Shown here piece after piece: positions 1 through 8,489 of a stretch of 43,415 nt of DNA. The stretch is taken from contig NZTP01000016.1 of the NCBI GenBank assembly GCA_002696485.1, forward strand, positions 1 through 43,415, given 5' to 3'. Position 1 is the stretch's first letter. Every line of letters begins with the position of its first letter. This DNA is from Altibacter sp. Its GTDB lineage: Bacteria > Bacteroidota > Bacteroidia > Flavobacteriales > Flavobacteriaceae. Both the position numbers and the translations under genes were made by a program. Under the pieces are notes generated by a model. The model had not been told where the DNA came from and ran no database searches. It saw only the letters and a program-made list of their open reading frames with translations.

Positions 1-176
1 AAGAAAGATTAAAGGAAGTGGACAATAATAAAATTGAAGTGTGTCCTTCATTACTCCTTGGAACCCATTAGTATAGGTTCTCATTCTTTTTACTTCAATT
101 TTAATACGATTCCAAGCATCCTTTGATAGGGGACACACTTCAATTTTATTATTGTCCACTTCCTTTAATCTTTCTT
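1..176. repeat. 46-bp perfect inverted repeat at the left end (probable fold-back artefact)
   Basis: Bases 1-46 are the exact reverse complement of bases 131-176, separated by 84 bases. The right copy lies inside the helicase-like coding region and reads as sensible protein there. The left copy continues the same open frame only by chance, ending in a hydrophobic stretch. A perfect fold-back placed exactly at a sequence end is typical of amplification or assembly chimeras. A genuine terminal hairpin cannot be excluded from one sequence. Confidence 0.85.
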
Positions 177-1176
177 GAACCCAAATATAAATATCGTAGA
201 GTCTTTCAGCCATCTCGCTTGGTATTTTCTTTCTTGCGCTATCATCGTAGTTTCCATAAAGTCTTTCCAAATACATGTCTTCCATTCGGTCCTTCAACGA
301 ATCGGGGATGTCTCTAATGTAAAGCCACATTCTTTGAAAAACACCCTTCGTTAGAATAACCAATTCAATACCTTGTGGGGGAAGAGTAGTAGCCCATAGA
401 GAACGTTGACAATCTACTACAAAATCTTTCTCCCATTCAGTTAGTCGCTTTTTTATTAGGTGCGAATCAGATTCTAACTTATTCATAAATTTTTGAAACA
501 TCATTACAACATCTTGTTTGTGTTTAGTTTCCTTGAAAATACCCGAATGTTCAAATTCGTCAAAGGCGATAATCCCCGAACCGTGGAGAGCACCATATCT
601 TTCAATATCAATTTCACGCGGTATGTCATAGACTTCATTATTTTGTGCCGCAATTGCCGCATCAGCACTTCTATATGCAGGGTTCGGCTGATTTACTTTA
701 ATTGTTCCTAAAAGTGCTTGGTCTGTAAAAGCATCAGGGTTGTTAATAGTAAAGGCTCTATCTCCCTCTCTTCTTCCCTGCATTCTTCCCCAAATTCTTT
801 CATATTCTGGGGATTGCGGAAATTTATTTACTAGGTCAAATATAATGTTCCAAGTCGGTGAGAGAAAATCCCACATCGCCGTCTTACCACTTCTAGCCGT
901 TTGAATCCAACAAAAGTGAATTCTTGGGTCTAAGGGAGCACCTGCCGCCCTAATTCTAATATCATTCTTTAAAATCTGCCCTAGAATAACAAAAAATGAC
1001 ATATGCGCTGGATATTCATTATACATTGAATATTCCTTAACACTATTTGCCCAATCTAGAACAACTTTTGGTAAAGAAACGACTTCTCTCAGTTCTACTG
1101 CTTCAATTGCTTCCTTTGTTAATTCATTGATGGCGTCATAATACGCCCATTCGTCTAATTTTTCTGTTTCTGTCAA
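1..1176 (-). CDS. P-loop ATPase, probable replicative helicase, cut by the left edge
   Basis: The frame is open over 392 codons from a TTG start, which overlaps the ERCC4 stop as TTGA. The TTG has a GGGAGG Shine-Dalgarno seven bases upstream and no better ATG nearby. A Walker A-like TARSGKT sits near residue 95 and a Walker B-like IIAFDEFEH near residue 210, followed by basic residues that could serve as arginine fingers. It lies directly downstream of the primase and ERCC4 nuclease, so a role as replicative or primase-associated helicase is the natural inference. The family was not pinned down. The last residues (bases 1-46 and possibly up to 130) may be artefactual because of the fold-back repeat, so the true C-terminus is unknown. 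Confidence 0.7.
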   Translation of the reverse strand, partial: MTETEKLDEWAYYDAINELTKEAIEAVELREVVSLPKVVLDWANSVKEYSMYNEYPAHMSFFVILGQILKNDIRIRAAGAPLDPRIHFCWIQTARSGKTAMWDFLSPTWNIIFDLVNKFPQSPEYERIWGRMQGRREGDRAFTINNPDAFTDQALLGTIKVNQPNPAYRSADAAIAAQNNEVYDIPREIDIERYGALHGSGIIAFDEFEHSGIFKETKHKQDVVMMFQKFMNKLESDSHLIKKRLTEWEKDFVVDCQRSLWATTLPPQGIELVILTKGVFQRMWLYIRDIPDSLKDRMEDMYLERLYGNYDDSARKKIPSEMAERLYDIYIWVQERLKEVDNNKIEVCPLSKDAWNRIKIEVKRMRTYTNGFQGVMKDTLQFYYCPLPLIFL

Positions 1177-1838
1177 TACGATACCTCCCTGTATTCATTT
1201 AGTGCTTCTTTTATATTTGAAGCGGTTATTTTTCCTATTTTTTCTATCTTTGTTAAAGATTTTATATCACTTGATGCTATTTTTGCTATTGACCCGTAGG
1301 TTTTAAGTAATATTTTTGCTTTTTCTTGTGTAATTCCTTTAATTTGTGTTAACATATCAATTCTAACGTCATCTGTTCTCTTTTTTCTTGGCAACATTTT
1401 AGTTAAATTAACTTCCCTGTCTTTATTAAAAAAACACGCCACTATAAACTCTGCCGCATCCTTTGTATTGGGAATCCAAACAACTTTTGTGTTAGTATTT
1501 AGTGTAATGGCTGACATAGCCCCCACCATTCGTCTTTTCATCTTATCTATAATTAATTTATCAACATGTTTTAAGTGTGTTGCTAGTTCTGAAATTTTAC
1601 CATGAATTAAAACGATAGTCTTACTATAATTGTCCTCCATATTACTAATCTGATTAAACATTCTTTTTTCCTTTACAGAATAATAGAAGTCATTTACTGA
1701 TTTAGCCTCAATACAAATTTCACTACCCACATAGTCTCCGACTTCAATAAACATCCTTTCTATTGGGACTTTAGCCATTCCAGCAAAGTATTCTACATTA
1801 GAACAAAGAACAGAACTTTCTCTGCTATCAATTATCAT
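1173..1838 (-). CDS. ERCC4/XPF-family nuclease with C-terminal helix-hairpin-helix
   Basis: This 221-residue protein has the ERCC4 nuclease order. DSRE sits at residues 4-7, GDY at 34-36, then E44-x-K46 and D50 in IEAKSVND, which matches the family GDx(n)ERKx3D site with Arg replaced by Ala. The C-terminal third has two helix-hairpin-helix segments (QIKGITQEKA and KIEKIGKITASNI). Such enzymes cut branched DNA near single-strand/double-strand junctions, so a role in repair or fork and recombination intermediate processing is likely. It overlaps the primase stop by four bases and the helicase-like start by four, implying co-translation with both. The nuclease family is well supported; the exact substrate is inferred. 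Confidence 0.88.
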   Translation of the reverse strand: MIIDSRESSVLCSNVEYFAGMAKVPIERMFIEVGDYVGSEICIEAKSVNDFYYSVKEKRMFNQISNMEDNYSKTIVLIHGKISELATHLKHVDKLIIDKMKRRMVGAMSAITLNTNTKVVWIPNTKDAAEFIVACFFNKDREVNLTKMLPRKKRTDDVRIDMLTQIKGITQEKAKILLKTYGSIAKIASSDIKSLTKIEKIGKITASNIKEALNEYREVSY

Positions 1839-2866
1839 TCACCGTACCTCCAACACTTACCTACACACATTCCTTTATCAATTAATGTTGCACACGAAGC
1901 CGACATAAATCGCTTATCTACGACATAATTTACAAACTTTCTAGTGGTGGCTGGACTGTAATCAATCCAAACATCTTCTTTATTTGCTATTTGTTCAATC
2001 TCAGCACAGATAATATTTTTAATATCCGTTAAGACTTCGCCCTGTAAGTCTCTTGGATTTCCTTCAACACCCTGTTCAATCAAAACCATATCAGAAATAA
2101 TTTCATTATACCATTGAACAAGTAAATATCTAGCCTCATGTAAAGGATTTTGAACCAAGTTGGCTGAGGCCAAACACGGAATAACTGGTAGTGTGGCGGG
2201 TCTTTCTACGCCCTGTATTTCAATACCAACAGATTCAATTTCTTTTACCTGCGGCCAAACTAATAGTTCTTTTCCGTAGTATTCGTTTTTACCACCTCTT
2301 GGTTTCTTGCTTAGATTTAATATAAACCCAAGGTCATTTTCTAAATCACTTTTTCTCAAAGGTATGGAAAATCTTTTAGCACCTAAATGATAAGTATTTT
2401 GAACTCTCCTTAGACGAGTTGTATTAATAACCCTATGGTCTAATAATGGAGACTTTTTTATTACGTCATGACATATGTTAAAAAATGCCTTGACTCTTCT
2501 TAAGTCCGAAGTTCTTTTGCCATAAACGAATATGTAAAACCCCCTACCACTAAAAGCCATTCTATGTTTTAAGTCTCTGCTTTCTAACCATGTATGGAGA
2601 GTTTTCAAATTTTCATATGCTTCCTCCAAAGAATCATTTCCATGTGCATCAATATCCAAGAAAATTCTATCAATGATTACCGAGTGCTCAAGACCACGAC
2701 TACTAGAAAATTCATCGTAGTTATAAACAGAGGTATAAACATTCATTTTACCGTTGTAATCGCCAATAAATTCAAGGAACTCTTCTTTATCATGGACAAC
2801 TTCTCTCTTGGGTTGCCTTGCATTTGTAAATGGGCTACCTGCCCACATTTCTCTCGGAAAATACAT
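1835..2866 (-). CDS. archaeo-eukaryotic primase, apparent PriS-PriL(Fe-S) fusion
   Basis: A 343-residue primase. The catalytic AEP core shows the two metal-binding acids in FLDIDAHGN (D71, D73), the nucleotide-binding SGRGFY at 106-111, and a third acid in DHRVINTTRLRR (D143). The C-terminal third carries C231 in VIPC, then H243 and R246, then C325, C334 and C338 in the pattern SC-x8-C-x3-C. This is the spacing style of the PriL iron-sulfur domain, so one chain seems to combine catalytic and initiation domains. The ATG follows GAGGTGAAAAT. It makes RNA/DNA primers for the PolB encoded 2 kb upstream. Primase identity is firm; the iron-sulfur fusion rests on cysteine spacing only. Confidence 0.85.
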   Translation of the reverse strand: MYFPREMWAGSPFTNARQPKREVVHDKEEFLEFIGDYNGKMNVYTSVYNYDEFSSSRGLEHSVIIDRIFLDIDAHGNDSLEEAYENLKTLHTWLESRDLKHRMAFSGRGFYIFVYGKRTSDLRRVKAFFNICHDVIKKSPLLDHRVINTTRLRRVQNTYHLGAKRFSIPLRKSDLENDLGFILNLSKKPRGGKNEYYGKELLVWPQVKEIESVGIEIQGVERPATLPVIPCLASANLVQNPLHEARYLLVQWYNEIISDMVLIEQGVEGNPRDLQGEVLTDIKNIICAEIEQIANKEDVWIDYSPATTRKFVNYVVDKRFMSASCATLIDKGMCVGKCWRYGE

Positions 2867-2875
2867 ATTTTCACC

Positions 2876-3217
2876 TCATATTTGTTTTGTGTCTTTCTTG
2901 ATTTGCTCAAGCAGTTCGCCCTTGGAAGGAAGAACCCTTTCTTCTTTTTCTATTTTTTCTGGTAGGATTGCTGGTCGTATGCTCATTTCAATTCTAGCAG
3001 AATCTAAATCCTCAACAATAATTTCAGTTAGGGCAGTAATTGTATCAAGATAAAATGAAGACCTGACTTTTTCCTTTAACGTATCTTCAACGGTTGATAC
3101 CATTTGTTCTATTGAATAGTTCTGTTTATCAATAATACTCTCAAGGGTCTTTTCAATATTATAAATATTTTTAACGGTCCAATTAAAATTTGCTACTTCT
3201 GTAATTAGTTCATCCAT
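2876..3217 (-). CDS. unknown 113-residue protein between nuclease and primase
   Basis: No family recognised. The protein is charged and mostly helical in character, with Lys/Glu-rich ends and a hydrophobic-acidic centre (TITALTEIIVEDLD). I chose the internal ATG at 3217, where GGTGAT lies six to seven bases upstream. An ATG at 3235 gives six more residues but lacks such a site. It starts within the last codons of the Cas4-like gene and ends nine bases before the primase start, so it is likely co-translated with them and may be a replication accessory protein. That is inference from position only. Confidence 0.7.
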   Translation of the reverse strand: MDELITEVANFNWTVKNIYNIEKTLESIIDKQNYSIEQMVSTVEDTLKEKVRSSFYLDTITALTEIIVEDLDSARIEMSIRPAILPEKIEKEERVLPSKGELLEQIKKDTKQI

Positions 3218-3224
3218 TATGTTA

Positions 3225-4121
3225 TCACCAGTCATAAGTTATTCCTCCTTCTCCTTTCTCACAAACAGAAAATAAACCACACTTCCTACACTTCTTATAG
3301 AAGTCATCAAAAGGAAACTCCTTAGTCATGTAAGAATCCACCAGTTTTTGCATTGAATTTAACACGGACTGTTCCGTGCGAGCCTTAACAGGTTCTAGAA
3401 AAATGTAATTACTAGCAGGAAAAAACCAACCCCAATATCCAAATTCCATGTTAGGGTCTAGACCTTCTGCAATTTTTTCTTCATCTGTTGCGTTATCTAA
3501 AAGCATCTTGTAAAAAGCCATTTCCTTCCTCATGTGAGTAGCCTTACTATCTTTCCAAACACCAGTTTTTAGTTCAAGTGGGACATAACTACCCTCATGT
3601 ATAAACAATCTATCAATTATTCCCTGAAGGTGAACTTGAACCCCGTTCACGTCAAACTTAGCATTTAGCCTTACTTCATTACCGACTGGTTTAAAGAACT
3701 CAAGCGTTCCATCCTTTACACAATCAATGAATCTTTCAGCAGACCAAGAAGCCATTCCCTTGTAAAGCGATGAAGTAGTCTCATCATTTGTTTCGGGATA
3801 TAAAGCCATGAACGACTTTACTAATTTATTTGGGTCGTCTATGTGTTCCATCATTTCTTCTGTATCTACTAAATCCCAAAATGCCTCTTGTGCGTTGTGA
3901 ACTTCTGTTCCTCGTAGCATCGCCTCCGTTGGCGGTCCTTTGATTTTACCATTACCGAAAGGGTCATAGTTCATTACATAAGAACCCCGACAAAAACCAT
4001 AAGTCCCAAGTGAAGATTTTGTAATTTTTAACATAGGGCTTTTGCCGTCATCAGGGTTCCATTGATATGTAAAACCGTTATTTAAATCATTTTCTGTCCA
4101 TGCTTCAACATACTCATTCAT
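3225..4121 (-). CDS. Cas4/RecB-like PD-(D/E)XK nuclease with Fe-S cysteines
   Basis: At 298 residues this has the Cas4/AddB-type order. A cysteine (C44 in YGFCRGSY) comes near the N-terminus, then GTEVHNAQEAF as motif I, then a catalytic Asp in IIDRLF followed by PLELKTGVW (E-x-K). Three cysteines close the protein (CRKCGLFSVC). The one-plus-three cysteine arrangement is how this family holds a 4Fe-4S cluster. Family members are DNA exonucleases, often 5'-3', used in recombination or end processing. The start overlaps the HNH gene stop as ATGA. It sits in the replication block beside HNH and PolB. It is not part of a CRISPR locus here: no array or other cas gene is visible. Confidence 0.85.
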   Translation of the reverse strand: MNEYVEAWTENDLNNGFTYQWNPDDGKSPMLKITKSSLGTYGFCRGSYVMNYDPFGNGKIKGPPTEAMLRGTEVHNAQEAFWDLVDTEEMMEHIDDPNKLVKSFMALYPETNDETTSSLYKGMASWSAERFIDCVKDGTLEFFKPVGNEVRLNAKFDVNGVQVHLQGIIDRLFIHEGSYVPLELKTGVWKDSKATHMRKEMAFYKMLLDNATDEEKIAEGLDPNMEFGYWGWFFPASNYIFLEPVKARTEQSVLNSMQKLVDSYMTKEFPFDDFYKKCRKCGLFSVCEKGEGGITYDW

Positions 4122-4594
4122 TGACTCTCCTCCTTGAGAGTGTCAATAAGACTAGATGCCTGTTGTCTAGTAATTCCTTCAAATATTCTTGACTGGCCTC
4201 CTAATTTTGTAATATATTCAAGTTGTTTATCTGTCGGTGGACCGTCAATATTTTTAACCGCTCTACTAGGAGACTCCATTACCTTCCTTCTGAGAGAGGC
4301 AGTAGTTTCATCATGACAAGCCTTACAGACTTCTATTACATTACTTCTAGCATAGATTAGGTATTCTTTTCCAAGTTCTCTACATCTATGTTGAGAAATA
4401 ATATGGTGCCATTCAGTCTTTTCAAATTTGTCTCCGCAGATAGTACAAATCTTCTGCTTGACCCAAAACTTCTTTTCCTTCTTATAGATTACAAGTAATT
4501 CTTGTTCTAGTTGTCCTATTTCTTGTTTCTTTTTATTAATTCTTTCATGTAATTTTCTCATACTTTTAACATATGTTCCATCTTTCTTTCCCAT
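4118..4594 (-). CDS. HNH endonuclease-like protein
   Basis: The 158-residue protein begins with a basic coiled-coil-like helix (residues 10-45). An HNH/zinc module follows: CTICGDKF, then EWHHIISQHR and CKACHDE, with two CxxC pairs and the His-His and Asn of HNH nucleases. The C-terminus has GPPTDKQLEYITKLGG, a short helical motif often found appended to phage proteins. ATG follows GGTGGTAAA. It lies between PolB and the Cas4-like nuclease with two- to four-base junctions. It could be a DNA-nicking enzyme for recombination or packaging, or a free-standing homing-type HNH. The tight operonic placement favours the former. Confidence 0.75.
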   Translation of the reverse strand: MGKKDGTYVKSMRKLHERINKKKQEIGQLEQELLVIYKKEKKFWVKQKICTICGDKFEKTEWHHIISQHRCRELGKEYLIYARSNVIEVCKACHDETTASLRRKVMESPSRAVKNIDGPPTDKQLEYITKLGGQSRIFEGITRQQASSLIDTLKEESQ

Positions 4595-4595
4595 T

Positions 4596-7037
4596 TTACC
4601 ACCAATCCTCCAATGATGTTTGATTAACGTCTTTTTTATACAAGGTCAAAGGCCACCCCATACTCTCAAAGACAAGTGCAGATTTTTTAATAATTTCTGC
4701 CTCAGCAATAAACTCCCAATCGGGTTTGTATGTTTCGCTAAGTTTCATTTGATTCACACTTCTAAACGCTAAGTATTCTGCTGTTTTAGATTCACCACTC
4801 CATATGTAGCATTTTTCGTCCAAATCACTATTATTCATTTTGTAGTAGTAGTAAGAATCCCCTTTTACGATTTTACTACCCAAGTTTTGTTGATTATAAT
4901 ACAAGATACCTGCTGTCCCTCCTGCCACCATCTTATAATCAGATAGTGGTTTTATTAAACGGCTTCGTTTTATTAAACGGCTAATGTCCACCTCACCTTG
5001 TACTATATCTTTATACCAACCATTACAGTAGGCTACTATTTCGTTCTTACATTCAAACAAGGAGACTTTCTTTAAAAGGTTTTCCTGAAACTCCTTCGCA
5101 ACTGGTGTCTCATTACTCTTCTTCATCTCAAAACCCATCACGAAGAATTTGTCCTCAGATAAAAAGTCCCCGTCCTTCCACGAAAGCCAACCACAATATC
5201 GGTTCTTTTTCTTGGAGAGGAAAAACTTGGAGGCAAACTTCTCAAATTCTAACTCAACAGGCTCACGGAAAATCTTCTTTGAAATGTAATCGTTCAATTT
5301 CTCACGCAATTCTAGTGCATCATCAACATCTTTAACCTTAATGAAAACAGAATCGGTGTGTCCGTAAATAACTTCGTAGCCCAGTCCTTGAGCATAGAAA
5401 GCCGTCATCCTCATAGCCCTACGAGCAGAAGCCGTGATTGATTTAGCCATGTCCATGTCTCCCCACCCGTAGCCGTCTTTTGCTAGAATACCGTAGAATG
5501 CGTTGACAACCCGCTTAGTAGCCATCTGTGCTGAATCCCACTTTTGATACTCTTCTTCCGTGGTTGCTTGAGAACGCAATTTCTTGTAAGAATCCCGCAT
5601 CTCCATTAACTCCTTGACCGCTTGAGGCAACACACCTTCACCCTCGTTGCTGAAATGGATGTTAGGTTTGCCGTCATAGGGCTTCAGATTCTTGGGAGTT
5701 TCCCACCAAACAGGATAACCGCTAGTGGTCTTAGTCTCCCACGAAATATTCATTGAAGCCATCATGGATGGATATAGGGATTTGAAGTCAAAAATAGCCA
5801 CGTTTTCATGTTGTCCGTAAGTCTTTTCCTCATCAGGGTCCATCACGAAAGCCGCTTCAAACTTTTCCTTTGAACCTTTTAGTCCAGTAGGGGGAATCCA
5901 GCCAGCCTTCTTCATAAAATACACACCAGCCATTTGTGAATTGTGATATGTGTTTTCAAACGGACAACCGATTAGCCGTTGTAGGGCCAACTGATTCTCG
6001 CTAACATTTAATTTTTCATCAATATCCACACACAATTTTACATCTATTCTTGCGTATTCTAAATAAGTATTTGTGTCCTCAAGCCAAGCCCTTTCGTAAA
6101 ACTCGTTGTCTTGAAACTTTGAAGAAACAACCTTACCATCATTTTCTAGAACTAATTTAGAGCAATCATCTAGTTTTAAAGAGGGCAACGTTCCCATCTG
6201 CGAATCAGTCCAAAGGCGTTCAAATCTGTCCATTAAGCAAAACGTTAATCTTCCTTTAATTGGTTGTCCACTATTATAATAGTTTTCTACTTTTAAATCC
6301 CATCCTACTGGTTCTCCATTTCTACGACGACGACTAACATTTTTAATTTCTCCATAAGGAGACATCAGCGTTGGATTAATATTCAATTCACACATACGAG
6401 AAATAACTTTCGGTATGTCAAAACCAAGCAAATACCAACCGATAATCATGTCGGGGTCTTGCTCTTGCATTAGACGAATAAAGGCGTAAAGCATATCAGT
6501 TTCATTGTCGTAAATTTCAAGCCATTCTTGGTGAAGAATACTGTTATCCGGCTCACCTGTTGGGAACCAAGTCATTACAGTAGGCTTTTGTGTGTAGTTA
6601 TCGTAAATACTTAACACCGTAATTTTCCCATGATGTTCTCCGCCTACTTGAGTTTCAATATCAAAATACCACTTACGAAGATTATATTCGGGAATGTCAT
6701 AATCATTATCAATGCACCACAAACGGGAAGCATCTACATCTCCCTGAAATGTTCTTTCTGTGCGATGTATTTCCTGTATAATATTATATCTGTCGTATGG
6801 GTTTTCATAATAATATTTTAAAAGAGGAACTCCGTCTAGGTTTCTTAATTTAGTCTTCTCAATTTTAAAATTGATTTTTCTACCTTTTACTACAATACTA
6901 CTACCAATCTTTGTATTGATAGATAAATAAAAATAAGGTTGACATTCAAAGGTTTCTTCTTTTCTCTCATCATCACTATTACGATAGCGAAGTTTAATCT
7001 TGTGCTGATTGTTCTCTTGAATCGTATTTATCATCAT
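4596..7037 (-). CDS. polB: family B DNA polymerase
   Basis: An 813-residue replicative polymerase. The 3'-5' exonuclease motifs are visible as WYFDIETQ (Exo I), MIIGWYLLGFDIP (Exo II) and TYLEYARIDVKLC (Exo III). Polymerase motif A is FDFKSLYPSMM, motif B is KRVVNAFYGILAKDG and motif C is YGHTDSVF, so all catalytic acids are present. The length is usual for archaeal PolB. I used the ATG at 7037; the extended frame begins with a GTG inside the previous gene's Shine-Dalgarno-like GAGTGAT. No intein is seen. A six-residue tandem duplication (SRLIKR/SRLIKP) lies near residue 690. It works with the PCNA, RFC and primase encoded on the same strand. Confidence 0.97.
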   Translation of the reverse strand: MMINTIQENNQHKIKLRYRNSDDERKEETFECQPYFYLSINTKIGSSIVVKGRKINFKIEKTKLRNLDGVPLLKYYYENPYDRYNIIQEIHRTERTFQGDVDASRLWCIDNDYDIPEYNLRKWYFDIETQVGGEHHGKITVLSIYDNYTQKPTVMTWFPTGEPDNSILHQEWLEIYDNETDMLYAFIRLMQEQDPDMIIGWYLLGFDIPKVISRMCELNINPTLMSPYGEIKNVSRRRRNGEPVGWDLKVENYYNSGQPIKGRLTFCLMDRFERLWTDSQMGTLPSLKLDDCSKLVLENDGKVVSSKFQDNEFYERAWLEDTNTYLEYARIDVKLCVDIDEKLNVSENQLALQRLIGCPFENTYHNSQMAGVYFMKKAGWIPPTGLKGSKEKFEAAFVMDPDEEKTYGQHENVAIFDFKSLYPSMMASMNISWETKTTSGYPVWWETPKNLKPYDGKPNIHFSNEGEGVLPQAVKELMEMRDSYKKLRSQATTEEEYQKWDSAQMATKRVVNAFYGILAKDGYGWGDMDMAKSITASARRAMRMTAFYAQGLGYEVIYGHTDSVFIKVKDVDDALELREKLNDYISKKIFREPVELEFEKFASKFFLSKKKNRYCGWLSWKDGDFLSEDKFFVMGFEMKKSNETPVAKEFQENLLKKVSLFECKNEIVAYCNGWYKDIVQGEVDISRLIKRSRLIKPLSDYKMVAGGTAGILYYNQQNLGSKIVKGDSYYYYKMNNSDLDEKCYIWSGESKTAEYLAFRSVNQMKLSETYKPDWEFIAEAEIIKKSALVFESMGWPLTLYKKDVNQTSLEDWW

Positions 7038-7206
7038 TTTTATCACTCAGTATTTCTATTTCAATATCATTTTCTCTTAATTCATACTGCATTTGGTTTT
7101 GTATGTAGTGAACTAAATGTTGTTTTAGTTCTTTGGCTGAGGTATCTTTCCAATACCAACCGCCTTTTACTAGTAGGTTTAATTTAAATTTAGGGCCTTC
7201 ACCCAT
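6994..7206 (-). CDS. small unknown protein upstream of PolB
   Basis: A 70-residue charged protein with a central Trp-rich turn (KGGWYWKDTSAKEL) and an acidic C-terminus. It overlaps PolB by about 44 bases and the upstream MazG-like gene by eight bases, so it is likely translated in the same run. No family recognised. It may be a polymerase-linked accessory factor, but only its position suggests this. Confidence 0.6.
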   Translation of the reverse strand: MGEGPKFKLNLLVKGGWYWKDTSAKELKQHLVHYIQNQMQYELRENDIEIEILSDKNDDKYDSREQSAQD

Positions 7207-7444
7207 TCAAATCCCTCATCATTTGTGCAAAGTCTCTTCCGTATTTCATGGTAAGTTCAATATCCTTAAACTCCTCCATAAGTCGCTCAACATATACGGC
7301 GGCATCCATCAATTCTTCTTGTAGGTGAACAAGCCATTCGTGAACGGAAAGGTCTGTTCTTTCCATCGTAGTTCCGTATTTCTTTTTGCCGACTCCTGCT
7401 CGTTGTTGAATTTTCTTACACACTTCGTCTTCGTGTTTGCTCAC
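7199..7444 (-). CDS. MazG-like / dNTP pyrophosphohydrolase-like small protein
   Basis: 81 residues, starting at GTG seven bases after GGAGG; the GTG overlaps the previous stop as GTGA. The core KKKYGTTMERTDLSVHEWL then HLQEELMDAAVYVERL resembles a phage family related to all-alpha NTP pyrophosphatases, with the metal-binding E-E-x2-D cluster in QEELMDAA. Such enzymes remove pyrophosphate from (d)NTPs and can clean or steer the nucleotide pool. It sits between PCNA and PolB, which fits nucleotide metabolism. The protein is short, so part of the usual four-helix fold may be missing or supplied by oligomerisation. Confidence 0.55.
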   Translation of the reverse strand: MSKHEDEVCKKIQQRAGVGKKKYGTTMERTDLSVHEWLVHLQEELMDAAVYVERLMEEFKDIELTMKYGRDFAQMMRDLNG

Positions 7445-7656
7445 TCTTCTTCCTCCATGTTCATGTTTAGAATCGTGTCAAGTAGTCTCACTTGACCAAT
7501 CAAATAGAGGATAACCCCACTATTGCTTTCCCCATACATTTTTAGAAACTGCTCTAGTGTTGTGTTTCTTTCATTTAAGTTGTGCATTAGCGTATCGTGA
7601 AGTTGTGTTCTCATCGTTGCTATAATTGTTAGTAGTATTTCTTTTTCCATACTCAT
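7441..7656 (-). CDS. small helical unknown protein
   Basis: 71 residues, apparently all helical and ending in EEEE. The Glu tail is encoded by the Shine-Dalgarno of the next gene (GGAGGAAGAAGAGTGA). Its ATG overlaps the PCNA stop as ATGA. No family recognised. The strictly coupled position between PCNA and the MazG-like gene supports it being real. Confidence 0.65.
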   Translation of the reverse strand: MSMEKEILLTIIATMRTQLHDTLMHNLNERNTTLEQFLKMYGESNSGVILYLIGQVRLLDTILNMNMEEEE

Positions 7657-8426
7657 TCCGTCCTTGGTGCTCGCATTAGAATCATATCGGTAGTGCGAAA
7701 GATAATAGGCATTTCATCATCATAGAAAATCGCTACCTCGTCATCATTTGTATATTCTAAAGCCTTAGAAATAGGCAAAGAAAAACTAGCGATTGCGTCC
7801 CTACTAATTGGGGAAATAGGTTCTAGATTAGTAGTAATAGACTCTGTAAGTTTATCAGAAGTAATAGATAGAGTATTACCTTTACTATTTGCGTTGAAGG
7901 TATAAATACTGCTACCAACTCTCTCCGCCATATTTATAGCACTTATCAATTCGTTCTTCATTAAACAAACCTTTGTTTTTAGAACTAGTTTTTCAGTAGC
8001 CGCATATGTCTCTTCATCTTCGTAGTCCTCTTGCATAGAGTCAGAAAATTTACCTATAATGTGAGCATAATCATGTCTCTCTATAACAGGTATTTCCACG
8101 ACAGAATTTCCAGATATTATCTTTATTATATTATCTAAAAAACTGATAGTAGAATCTTCATCTACTAAATACTTAGTTAAAATATCAGCATTGACAAAAC
8201 CATACTGTTTATTCATCAGAGGGTTTGTGTCTCTAACTCGGTTATATACCCGAACGTATGTAGAAGCATCCCCGTTTTCTACGGATATTTTGTTGCCACT
8301 ACAACTAATTTTAACACAATTACCCAACTGTCCCTTTGTGTTGCTGAGTCCTTGGTTGTATTTGCCCTTAAGCAAACACAAGTTTATCATTTCTTTCAAT
8401 CTTTTTCCATTCATTGTAAATTTCAT
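7653..8426 (-). CDS. pcn: sliding clamp, PCNA family
   Basis: A 257-residue clamp, about the usual archaeal PCNA length of 245-250. The start is the ATG at 8426, preceded by AGGTGGTGAAACAC; the frame is open 17 codons further upstream without such a site. It begins with MKFTMNGKRLKEMI and has the two-domain PCNA rhythm, with the C-terminal half opening VCLMKNELISAINMAERVG and ending in the strand pair YDDEMPIIFRTTDMILMRAP. The clamp encircles DNA and tethers PolB and other factors. Its loader subunit RFC is encoded 3 kb upstream on the same strand. Overall similarity to cellular PCNA looks low, as expected for a viral copy. Confidence 0.85.
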   Translation of the reverse strand: MKFTMNGKRLKEMINLCLLKGKYNQGLSNTKGQLGNCVKISCSGNKISVENGDASTYVRVYNRVRDTNPLMNKQYGFVNADILTKYLVDEDSTISFLDNIIKIISGNSVVEIPVIERHDYAHIIGKFSDSMQEDYEDEETYAATEKLVLKTKVCLMKNELISAINMAERVGSSIYTFNANSKGNTLSITSDKLTESITTNLEPISPISRDAIASFSLPISKALEYTNDDEVAIFYDDEMPIIFRTTDMILMRAPRTE

Positions 8427-8489
8427 GTGTTTCACCACCTTTTTCATAAATTCAATACATAATACCACACTACACACTCAGAGTTAAAC

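Noticed and set aside
3225-4121. CRISPR association of the Cas4-like gene
   Set aside because: No repeat-spacer array or other cas gene is seen; stand-alone Cas4-like nucleases are common in archaeal viruses.
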